From: JAVJRN01 sp040218415
GTDB lineage: Bacteria; Bacteroidota; Bacteroidia; Cytophagales; Cyclobacteriaceae
Direction of reading: 5' to 3'
DNA: 64,000 nt
Assembly: GCA_040218415.1 (NCBI GenBank)
Contig: JAVJRN010000019.1
Location: 30,612 to 94,611 of the forward strand
Made by a program: the position numbers and the translations under genes. The notes beneath the pieces were generated by a model. That model was not told the DNA's origin. It was given only the letters and a program-made list of their open reading frames with translations, and did not search any database. Shown piece after piece: positions 53,930 to 63,800 of this stretch. The first letter of the stretch is position 1. Each line of letters starts with the position of its first letter.

Positions 53930-55357
53930 TTAGTCAAAAAGCACCCAAGTGTCTTTGCTACCACCACCTTGAGAAGAGTTTACGACCAAAGAGCCTTTTT
54001 TCAAAGCCACGCGTGTAAGTGCTCCGGGAACTACGTTGATGTCATTGCCATAAAGTATGTAAGGCCGTAAATCGACATGCCGAGGGCCAATTTCACTGGT
54101 AGCCATTGTAGGAACAGTCGAAAGCGATAGCGTTGGTTGAGCTATATAATTGGTTGGATTGTCAGTTATGAGTTTCCTGAACTTGTCATGCTCTGATTTG
54201 TCGGCTTTCGGGCCGATAAGCATACCGTAACCACCCGCCGCATTGGTTTCTTTCACCACAAGCTGTTCGATATTGTCTAAGACATATTTTCTGTCTTTTT
54301 CCTCTCGGCATAAATAGGTGGGAACGTTTTCGATGATTGGCTCCTCTTGCAAATAATGTTTGATGATCCTTGGCACGTAGGCGTACACTGCCTTATCATC
54401 AGCTACTCCTGTTCCAGGGGCATTAGCGATGGCAATATTTCCTTTTTTGTAGGCCTTGAAAAGCCCGGGAACACCTAAAAGAGATTTCGGGTTAAATGCC
54501 AAGGGATCCATGAATTTGTCATCGATGCGTCGGTAAATAACATCGAGCTGCTCAAGACCATAGGTCGTTTGCATGTATACGTAATCATTTTTTACTATTA
54601 AATCCGCTCCAGAGACCAATTCAACGCCCATTTGTTGGGCTAAATACGAATGTTCGAAATAAGCCGAATTATAAATTCCCGGAGTGAGCACCGCAATAAC
54701 TGGATTGCTTTTTGGCGACAAGTATTGTAACATTTGGCGAAGTAACCCAGGGTAATCGGCCACTGGTCTTACGCCTTGGCTAGCGAAAAGCTTAGGAAAG
54801 GCTCGCTTGATGATTTCTCTATTTTCAAGCATATAAGACACACCGGAAGGACACCTGAGATTGTCTTCTAAAATATAAAATTTACCTTCATCATTACGGA
54901 CAATATCACTTCCTGTTATGTGACACCAGATACCCTTTGGAGGCGTAAAACCTTCACAAGCTGGGAGGTAGTCTTGGGAGTTGAGTATGAGATCTTCGGG
55001 AATGATTCCCTTTTTTAGAATATCCTTTTCGTTGTAAATGTCCTGCAAAAACATATTAAGTGCACGAACTCGCTGTTGCAATCCCGAATTTAAAATGGCC
55101 CACTCAGAACCAGGAATAATCCTAGGCACTAGATCAAGTGGAAGTACTTTTTCCAGGTCACCTGAGTCGTCATACAGGTTGAAAGTCATCCCTAAAGTTC
55201 GCTGTGCTTTGTCAGTAGAATCGTTGAGAATTTGAAGTTGCTTGTCGCTTAGCTTTCCTATTTCATTCTTGAAGGGCTGATAGTGAGGTCTGATTTGATC
55301 AGCAGCGCTGAACATTTCATCATAGTGTTCTTGAAAGTCATAGTGTTCAAATGTCAT
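53930..55357 (-). CDS. circularly permuted type 2 ATP-grasp protein (DUF404/DUF407)
   Basis: A 475-residue enzyme starting at the ATG at 55357 (MTFEHYDFQEHYDEMF); an in-frame TTG at 55390 adds 11 residues. LEDNLRCPSGVSYMLENRE, GVELVSGADLIV, VYRRIDDKF and VVKETNAAGGYGM are conserved blocks of the family. It should form an amide or ester bond in an ATP-dependent step, possibly tagging or making the substrate of Anbu. First gene of the Anbu operon; divergent from the methyltransferase. Confidence 0.93.
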   Translation of the reverse strand: MTFEHYDFQEHYDEMFSAADQIRPHYQPFKNEIGKLSDKQLQILNDSTDKAQRTLGMTFNLYDDSGDLEKVLPLDLVPRIIPGSEWAILNSGLQQRVRALNMFLQDIYNEKDILKKGIIPEDLILNSQDYLPACEGFTPPKGIWCHITGSDIVRNDEGKFYILEDNLRCPSGVSYMLENREIIKRAFPKLFASQGVRPVADYPGLLRQMLQYLSPKSNPVIAVLTPGIYNSAYFEHSYLAQQMGVELVSGADLIVKNDYVYMQTTYGLEQLDVIYRRIDDKFMDPLAFNPKSLLGVPGLFKAYKKGNIAIANAPGTGVADDKAVYAYVPRIIKHYLQEEPIIENVPTYLCREEKDRKYVLDNIEQLVVKETNAAGGYGMLIGPKADKSEHDKFRKLITDNPTNYIAQPTLSLSTVPTMATSEIGPRHVDLRPYILYGNDINVVPGALTRVALKKGSLVVNSSQGGGSKDTWVLFD

Positions 55358-55442
55358 AAAAATCTGTTTTTCAGGATAGAATGATAGCAAATTATGGGCG
55401 AAAAAGCTAATTAATAGCGTTACAGTTTCTACATTTAGAGAT

Positions 55443-56021
55443 ATGGTAAAATTTGATCGTAAATATTGGCAAGCTCGTTATGAAAACCAGCAAATAGGAT
55501 GGGATATAGGTTACGCTAGCACGCCTATTAAGACATACATTGATCAGATTGAGGATAAAAAATTGGCTGTATTGATTCCCGGCGCGGGCAATGCTTATGA
55601 AGCAGCGTACTTTGCAGAACATGGGTTTGATAACGTCACCGTTCTCGATATTTCTGAGGCGGCAATAGCTGCTGCCGAGTCAAGAATTGGAGATAAGGTG
55701 AGTTATGATTGCATTGATTTTTTTGACCATGAAGGCACTTACGATTTGATCATTGAACAAACCTTTTTTTGTGCGCTTGACCCGGAATTACGCCCTGCAT
55801 ATGTCGATCAAATGGCTCAGTTATTAAAGGAGGAAGGCAAATTGGTGGGTTTACTTTGGGATGCTCCGATGAATGCTGACCATCCACCTTTTGGAGGCGA
55901 CCAAGAAGAGTATGAAGCGTTGTTCAAAGAAAAATTTCATATTAAAATAATGAAAATGGCATATAATTCTATTCCTCCTAGAAAGGGGAGAGAAGTTTTT
56001 GTTAAGTTTGGTAAAAAATAA
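55443..56021 (+). CDS. TPMT-family class I SAM methyltransferase
   Basis: A 192-residue methyltransferase of the thiopurine S-methyltransferase-like group. WQARYENQQIGWDIGYAS at the start, LIPGAGNAYEAAYFAEHGF for the SAM site, VLDISEAAI and EQTFFCALDPELRPAYVDQM are typical. It probably methylates a small sulphur, selenium or chloride acceptor. It is divergent from the Anbu operon. Confidence 0.88.
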   Translation: MVKFDRKYWQARYENQQIGWDIGYASTPIKTYIDQIEDKKLAVLIPGAGNAYEAAYFAEHGFDNVTVLDISEAAIAAAESRIGDKVSYDCIDFFDHEGTYDLIIEQTFFCALDPELRPAYVDQMAQLLKEEGKLVGLLWDAPMNADHPPFGGDQEEYEALFKEKFHIKIMKMAYNSIPPRKGREVFVKFGKK

Positions 56022-56038
56022 GTCTCATTATAAAAGCT

Positions 56039-56479
56039 ATGGATACTTTCCTTATTATCAGGTATGCACATTTTATCGGTATTTTTCTTGTGGTCTCTAG
56101 CTTGTTTTTTGAGGCAATATACGTTGGTAAAGAGATGTCACCAAAGCAATTAAAATTGCTTACCAAAATTGATGGGCTTTATGGTTTTGGTGCCATTTTG
56201 ACCACTGGTATGGGCTTATGGATGTGGCTCGGTGAACTCGGCAAGCCAGCCGCTTTTTATGGAGACAACTGGATTTTCACTTTAAAATTTAGCTTGTTTA
56301 TTGTGGTAGGTTTATTGTCTATCTATCCAACTATTTTTTTTATCCAAAAAGCCAAATTGAATGAGACAGTGAAAGTTCCTACGATCCTCAAAAAGCTGGT
56401 TTATGTAGAACTATTGATCGTTTTCGTTATGCCATGGTTGGCTGGGCTGATGGCTAGAGGCATCCAGCAAATTTTCTAA
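56039..56479 (+). CDS. DUF2269-type membrane protein
   Basis: A 146-residue inner-membrane protein with four helices (about 5-25, 47-68, 80-101 and 120-142). The IRYAHFIGIFLVVSSLFFEA opening and GFGAILTTGMGLWMWLG match the DUF2269 group. It lies 17 bases after the methyltransferase on the same strand. Function unknown. Confidence 0.75.
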   Translation: MDTFLIIRYAHFIGIFLVVSSLFFEAIYVGKEMSPKQLKLLTKIDGLYGFGAILTTGMGLWMWLGELGKPAAFYGDNWIFTLKFSLFIVVGLLSIYPTIFFIQKAKLNETVKVPTILKKLVYVELLIVFVMPWLAGLMARGIQQIF

Positions 56480-57094
56480 TTATTCGATGAGCGAGTCAAG
56501 CTCAGCAATCATTATTTCAAGTTTGGCAATCATCTGATCGTGAGTCAAATGACCATTCTCCATCAAAGAATCCAGCTCATTATAAATATGAATCTCGTAA
56601 TCTTTTTTCTTGCCAGTCGTATATTTGAGGGAATTACTTAGGTGGTACATCGCGTATTTTAATGCCACTTTAGCTTCTTTTCCGTGGTTAGTTTCGATAA
56701 GTGCCTCTGAAACCCTGAGCTCGGTCAAGGTGAGTGCGTTTAACACTTTGCTGAATGCTGCATCGAGATGCTTTGAATCAACACTGTCTTTGACTATTTC
56801 CTTTCTTACCTCTCGAAGATCAGCGATGGAAAGATCAAGAATTCTCTTGCTCTCAGGATCAAGGTCAGCTTCAATATTATTGATCGCCTCAATCGTTTGG
56901 TCTAATTGGGACAAGCTACGATCTATGGCATGCTCGTGATAGTACACGCTCGTATTGTTGAGCAATAAATCAGGAATTATTGCTTTGGATGAAAGAGGGG
57001 CTATCTTACTCTCTGTGATTACGTAGTTGATAAGGTATATACCTCCTACAAGCAAGACAGCCGTTAATAAGTAAAGAAAAGGTTTTTTGGACAT
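56480..57094 (-). CDS. hypothetical membrane-anchored helical protein
   Basis: A 204-residue protein with one N-terminal helix (4-27) and a long acidic, alpha-helical periplasmic or cytosolic part with coiled-coil tendency (residues 55-125 and 165-204). No motif recognised. It ends at the base next to the convergent DUF2269 stop. Role unknown. Confidence 0.6.
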   Translation of the reverse strand: MSKKPFLYLLTAVLLVGGIYLINYVITESKIAPLSSKAIIPDLLLNNTSVYYHEHAIDRSLSQLDQTIEAINNIEADLDPESKRILDLSIADLREVRKEIVKDSVDSKHLDAAFSKVLNALTLTELRVSEALIETNHGKEAKVALKYAMYHLSNSLKYTTGKKKDYEIHIYNELDSLMENGHLTHDQMIAKLEIMIAELDSLIE

Positions 57095-57262
57095 TAAATT
57101 TGGGTTCTTATTAAAATAGAATCTGCGCGAAGTTAACGAAGCAGAATCCTACTGAATCATTTCTGATCACGTATTTCAATTTTGCACATCATATCCTGTT
57201 TGGCGTTTACTTAACGCAGGGTTGGATGGATTTGTTCTTTAGGTAGGTGGTAAAGTTTATCA

Positions 57263-57418
57263 AAAGATGTTCTGACCAAAAAGTATAACGACATCCTTAA
57301 TAAAATAGCCAACCTGCTTTTGGAGAATAGCAACTATGACTTGAAAATATCGGGCTATACCGACAGCTCAGGAGACGAATCAAAGAAATCTTGCCCAATA
57401 TCTTCTTCTAAAACATGA
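57263..57418 (+). pseudogene. OmpA peptidoglycan-binding domain remnant
   Basis: The frame reads VLTKKYNDILNKIANLLLEN, then the OmpA signature LKISGYTDSSGDE, then loses similarity and stops at TGA 57416-57418. An intact domain continues with an NxxLSxxRAxAV segment, which is missing. No upstream start or signal is found, so this is a fragment of a deleted outer-membrane gene. Confidence 0.65.
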
Positions 57419-57847
57419 ATGGCGCTAGTTACTGGAGGCTGTGTTACATTCAAATTACCTGCAGCCTTCCTGAAATTCAGCTCCTCCGAGACATTAATTA
57501 AGAATTTTAAGTGTTGAATTTCTATGTAGTAAAGCTGTCCAAAGTGGAAGTATTTTTAATATCTATAAAGCATCAATTGATATTTAATAAGCATCATCTT
57601 AACAGAGTTTGGAGAAAGGGAAACTAGCGTTTTTTGATCATTATTCACTGTTATAATGAAGAATTGCGGCGATAGCCTTTGTTTTAATTTGATCGTGAGA
57701 AAATCAAGGTCTATCGAATAAGCGAATACGCTCCGTGGGAAAAGATCTACTTTCATATATCGCATTTGCAACAGTTGCTCTAAACTCATTTTTTTAGAAT
57801 AGAGCCATTTTTAATTTTTTATATAGAATTCAAAAAGTTTCCTCCTA
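57419..57847. other. region between the OmpA remnant and the giant adhesin
   Basis: About 430 bases. A leftward frame at 57556-57789 (77 codons, MSLEQLLQMRYMKVD and on) could be a small gene, but no family or ribosome-binding support exists and I rate it doubtful. The last 60 bases before the adhesin are AT-rich and should carry its promoter; CCTCC next to the start is the wrong strand sense for a Shine-Dalgarno. Confidence 0.35.
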
Positions 57848-60800
57848 ATGAACTCCAAAATCACCTCAACCAAACGTGTTGTGCACCTAATAAAAACAGG
57901 TTTTCTGTCTTTCTTTTTTTTCGCACTTATTCAAAGTCAGGCATTTAGCCAATCAGTCATTTTCCCTGCTGTGGATGTTTCTGGTACACATTTGTACGCC
58001 TATAATAAGACAACTGGAAATGTTGGCAGGATATATACCAACAAGGGGATAACCTCAACATTTAGTGCTGGTCTTGGCCCTTTTGGTCAGACATTGTTAT
58101 ACAATGGAGATTACTATGGTTATTTCGATTTAGGAAAAACAGGGTTGTCACTTGCCCGATTCGATGAGAATGGACTGGTAGAACTTGATGCGACATTTGC
58201 ATTGCGTAGTGTTCATGACATCATAGAAATGAACGGAAAAATCTACACATTGGCTACTACCAATTCGAGCAGTACTACTGACGTACATGTGTACGAATAT
58301 GACCCTAATACTTCCAGCACAACAAAAATAACATCAAGCCTTCATGACTGTTACAAAGCCTTAGATCTAGAAGTCTACAATAGTGGTTCAGGTAATAAAC
58401 TCTATTTTGGAGGAAGATCGTCTGCTTCGAATTCCTATTCAGATTTATATAACTACGATGGAACCAATTTGGCTGTTGCGCCAAATTTCAATTATTCGAC
58501 CCCATATTATATGGCTGTTTTTAATGGTGAGTTGCATTTGGGAGCGTCTCCTTCTGGCCAGGATTCTGATTCAAGATCAGTAAAGTACAATGGTTCTTCA
58601 TCGTCGCAAGTATTAGTAACCAATACGAATACCGGTCTATTTTTAAAAGAAGATTTACCTCAGTATTACATAGTGTTTAATAATAAACTCTATTTCAAGT
58701 CAAGCATTAGAACAGGTTCAACTTCAAATGATCGGCTTGATAACGCATTATATTCGGTGAACACATCAGGAAATGTCACTAAAGAATATGAAATACCAAA
58801 ACCAGCGGATATCTCCACCATTAATGGCCCTTCTTACATGTTTGAATCTGGTGGAAGCTTATATTTTATTGCCGATGATAATCTAAACTCTGACAGTGAA
58901 TTATTTAGGTTTAATAGCACGAACAATGTGACTAAGGTCACAAATACTACAAATCAAAGATTTATTCAAAGTCCGAGACCTTATGATGGAGGGGTGTTTT
59001 TTTGGCAGGAACGAGTCCAAAATGATGGGAATGAGCCCTATTATTTTAATTTAAGTGATAACACATACACGTCTTTGGGAGATATTAAACCAGGGACGGG
59101 TAGTAGTTATAGTTCTACTAATTTTGGGGCCAATAAAACCTATGTAGGAGAGTTGGCTCCCTATGTTTATGTGCCTGAAAGTTCTGTGACAGTGCGTCAG
59201 AACACCGCAAGTTTGGTTACGACCACATTGGAAGTTGTTGAAATTGATAATAATAGTTTTACAGCGGTTAGTGTTGAAATTGTAAGCGGTTTTCAATCGG
59301 GGGATGTGCTGGCGGTTACCGATCAACATGGTATCACAAGTTCATACAATGCTTCCTCCGGAGTGTTAACACTAGGTAATTTAGGTTCAGCAACACCCGC
59401 TCAGGTGCAAGATGTGCTCAATAGTCTTAAAATTACGGCATCTAATACCACCACCAAATCTTTGGTATATAAGGCTACAGATAGTGATAATAACACAAAC
59501 GATATTACAAATACCACAGCTGCCAAGGTTGATGCCGTAGTTTCCACTTTGGTACTATCAAACTTAACGTTTGACGCGCAACCAAATAGGACGTCTACCA
59601 TTACACCAGTAGGATCGTTTACAATTAGTGATAGTAATTTAGGTGAAGTTGTTTTTAAAACCACCAACGACCCGCTTTCAACCGCCTTTGAGAGTTTAAC
59701 GCTACAATTTGCGAGTGACAATGGTTTAAGGTACGACGACAACAACAAAGAACTTCAGGTTTTGACCGACGACAATGCAGCAAGTCCGATTTTCTCAGCT
59801 TTTAAAGCAGACAATGAATTCAATTTTCAAAGCTTTTCAGTCATAGACAGGCAATTCGGGCTATTTGACCGCTATATTGTTACTGGATTGTTAAATGGAT
59901 CCCAAGAATTTCAAGAAACCTTTAATGTCGCTGCTCCCACCGTAAAGGAAACATTGACGACTTCAAGCACCAATAGGGCTAAAAATGTTAATGAAATCAG
60001 AGTAGAGGGAGTGTATTCTACTGATCCCGATAGTTATGGATTTGGTGCTCACCTCGATAATATTCTAGTTGCATTGCCTGCAGCGGCAAATACTGCCCCA
60101 GCCTTTGAATCTGATCTTTCAGGAGGAAGTCACACTGTTAGCCTTGAAGAAAATAGTCCATTAGGTAAGTTGGTTTATAATGTAAGTGCCAATGATGGAG
60201 ATGGTGGCAGCACGGATACAGGTGTGACATACAGTATTACCGCTGGTAATACTAATCAGGATTCGGATAATTCATCGTCTTCAGTATCCGCCAATTTGCT
60301 TCCATTTAAAATTGACAATGCTACTGGACAGATTTATGTAAATGATCCTGGTGATCTCAATTTTGAAGGTACCAACTCCTTTGCGTTGACGATAGAGGCG
60401 AGTGATGGAGCAAATCAAACAACTGCAACATTAACAATTAACCTGACAGATCAGACAGAGTCAGGGCCAATAGATGGTGAGTATCGTTTTACTACTGGTG
60501 ATGGCTGGCCATCAACCTATACGGATGCGACGACACATACTGGAACTTACTTTTCTTTGATTTCTCAATCTTCGGGGAACATTCAAATGATTGCATCTGA
60601 TGAAGGCTTTTGGCTTAATAATAATACAGATTTGGCCAATGGAACAATCAGGGTTCAGGCAGATGGCACTGATATGACGGAGTTTGATTTGGCTGACGTC
60701 ATGGTGTATAAGTATAATAACGCACTAATAACTGCTGGCTCCTTTTCTGTGACCTTTACAGGACACAAAAGTGCAGGAAGTACAGTAAGCACTACAGGTA

Positions 60801-63800
60801 TAAATACAAGTGGAGATTCTGGCTGGAGTACATTGCCCGAATTCAGCGATTTCACGGCGTTGGATTATTTTGATATTGCCATTACCGACACGGAATCAGG
60901 CACAAATAATTTGATCAATTATGGCTTTCACAGATTATATTTCGCGAATTCTAAATCCACACCACCAAACACCGCCCCAGTTATCACCGCCTCTCAATCT
61001 TTCGATGTAACAGAAGATGCAGCCAATAGCACGGCTGTAGGAACTGTAGTGGCCACTGATGCAGATAGCGATCCTTTAAGCAGCTGGACAATTACCGCTG
61101 GAAATGGAGATGGCATATTTGCTGTCAATTCAGGAACAGGAGCAATCACAGTTACGGACAACACAAATCTTGACTATGAAACTACGACAAGTTATACACT
61201 GACACTTACCGTTAGTGATGGCTCGGCAACTTCTTCCGCTCAGACTGTTACTGTGAATGTGACGGATGTTGATGAAGTAGCTCCAGTATTTGAGAATAGT
61301 ACACCGTCCTCATCAGCGATCACGCAAACTGGGTTTGCGCTAAGCACTGACATAGACGAAGCAGGTATCATATATTATGTTGTTGTGTCTAATGGTGTAG
61401 GAGTGCCAACTTCTGCCCAAGTTAAAGCAGGGCAAAATTCATCTGGAGGATCACCTATAACTAGCGGAAATGCTGCAGTAACTACAGGAGGTTTTACCAA
61501 TGATTTTAGTGTGACAGGTTTAACAGCTGGAACGGATTATGATGTCTATGTAGTTGCTCAAGATGATGAAGCTACACCAAATATTCAAACAAATCCAACA
61601 AAAGTAGCTGTCTCTACCATTACACAGAGCTCCTCACAAAATATATCAACTTTATATGGTACAACAGTTGGTTATTCTGGAGATGGAAATTTAGCTACTA
61701 ATGCTAAAATAGATGGACCAACTGATTTAGTATATGATACTAGTGGAAATTTATTTTTTGTAGATGGAAGAAACAATGTAGTTAGAAAAATAGACACTAA
61801 TGGAATAATCACTACAATTGCTGGAAATGGAACTCAAGGATATTCTGGTGATGGTGGTTTAGCTACTAGTGCACAATTAAACGCCCCTTATGGTATTACA
61901 TTTGATACAAATGACAATCTGTTTATTTCTGAAATTGGTAATCATACTATAAGAAAAATTGATTCTAATGGAATAATTACTACAATTGCTGGAAATGGAA
62001 CTCCAGGATATTCTGGTGATGGTGGTTTAGCTACTAGTGCACAATTACACGCCCCTTATGGTATTACATTTGATACAAATGACAATCTGTTTATTGGAGA
62101 AAGGAATAACAATATTATAAGGAAAGTAGATACTAATGGAATCATAACAACTATTGCTGGAAATGGAACTCCAGGATATTCTGGTGATGGTGGTCTAGCT
62201 ATTAACGCATTACTAGGCGGTTGTAGAAGTGTGGCATTTAATGATAATGGCGATTTATATATTTCCGATGGTAATAACCATGCTGTCAGAAAAATAGACG
62301 TTAATGGAATCATAACAACTGTCGCTGGAAATGGAACTCAAGGATATTCTGGTGATGGTAGTTTAGCTACTAGTGCAAAAATTAATTTTCCAAGATTTGT
62401 GATTTTTGATAATTTTGATAATTTTTATTTCTCTGAAAGCTCTTCTCATGTTATAAGAAAGGTTGATAACACTGGTAAGATTAGTACTGTCGCTGGAAAT
62501 GGAACTCAAGGATATTCTGGTGATGGTGGTTTAGCTACTAGTGCACAATTAAATGGCCCTTTTGGTATTATACTAGACTCTAAAGACGTTGGAGGAAACT
62601 TAATTTTCTGCGATAACAATAATAATGTCATAAGGAAAGTAGAAAATGTCGTAATTGATAATTCCCCAAAAACGTTGATAGTAACGGGACTTGCAGGAAA
62701 TAACAAAGAATATGATGGCACAACTGATGCCACAGCAATTGGAACAGCTAGTTTATCAGGAGTAATTGGCACAGACAATGTGAGTTTAGTAGGAAGTCCC
62801 ATCTTTACTTTTGCAAGTTCAAATGTGGGAACTGGTATTACTGTTACCACTACAGGCTACACACTCTCAGGAACAGATGCCGGAAAATACAGTTTAACCC
62901 AACCAATATTATTATCAGATATTACAGCTAAAGAGTTAACAATTACTGGATCTACAGGTGATGACAAAGTATACGATGGCACCACTGCAGCCACATCCTC
63001 AGGGACTCCATCATTAAGTGGATTGATAGGCACAGATGATGTAAGCTTAGGCGGCTCACCAGTGTTCACGTTTGCGAGTGCCAATGTCGGGACAGTTATC
63101 ACGATCACAACTACGGGTTATTCTATTTCAGGAACAGATTTAGGGAACTATTCCTTGACTCAGCCTACCTTATCTGCGGACATTACTGCAAAATCTTTAA
63201 GTGTCACAGGCCTTACCGGAGAAGACAAAGTATATGATGGCGCCACTGCAGCCACATCATCAGGAACTCCAGTATTAAGTGGAGTGATAGGCACAGATGA
63301 TGTAATCTTAGGAGGCTCACCAGTATTCACGTTTGCGAGTGCCAGTGCAGGCACAGGTATCACGATCATAAGTACGGGTTATTCTATCTCAGGAACTGAA
63401 GTAGCAAATTACAGCTTAACCCAGCCTACTTTATCGGCAGACATTACAGCAAAATCATTAACAATCACAGGTCTAACAGGAGATAATAAAGTCTATGATG
63501 GCACTGCTTCAGCTACCGTAAGTGGCACAGCAGCATTATCAGGTGTTGTTGGAATAGATGATGTGAGTTTAGGAGATAGTCCTGTTTTTACTTTTGCGAG
63601 CGCCAACGTAGCTACGGGCATTGCTATTACGACGACAGGCCTTACCATAAGTGGCAAACAGGCCGGAAATTATGTTTTGACCCAGCTTACTTTATCGGCA
63701 GACATTACTGAAAAATCTTTAACGGTTACAGCCGATGCAAATCAGACGAAAGTCTACGGTGCTACTGATCCAACCTTTTCTTACACGCTCACTGGTTCTT

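Noticed and set aside
57556..57789. 77-codon leftward frame before the giant adhesin
   Set aside because: No recognised domain, no supporting upstream signals; kept only as a doubtful remark in the gap entry.
57840..57847. CCTCC next to the adhesin start as a ribosome-binding site
   Set aside because: It is the anti-Shine-Dalgarno sense, not AGGAGG, so it cannot pair with the 16S tail.
61633..63722. Tandem repeats as a CRISPR array
   Set aside because: Units are 168 and 261 bp, lie in frame in a coding region and have no unique spacers.
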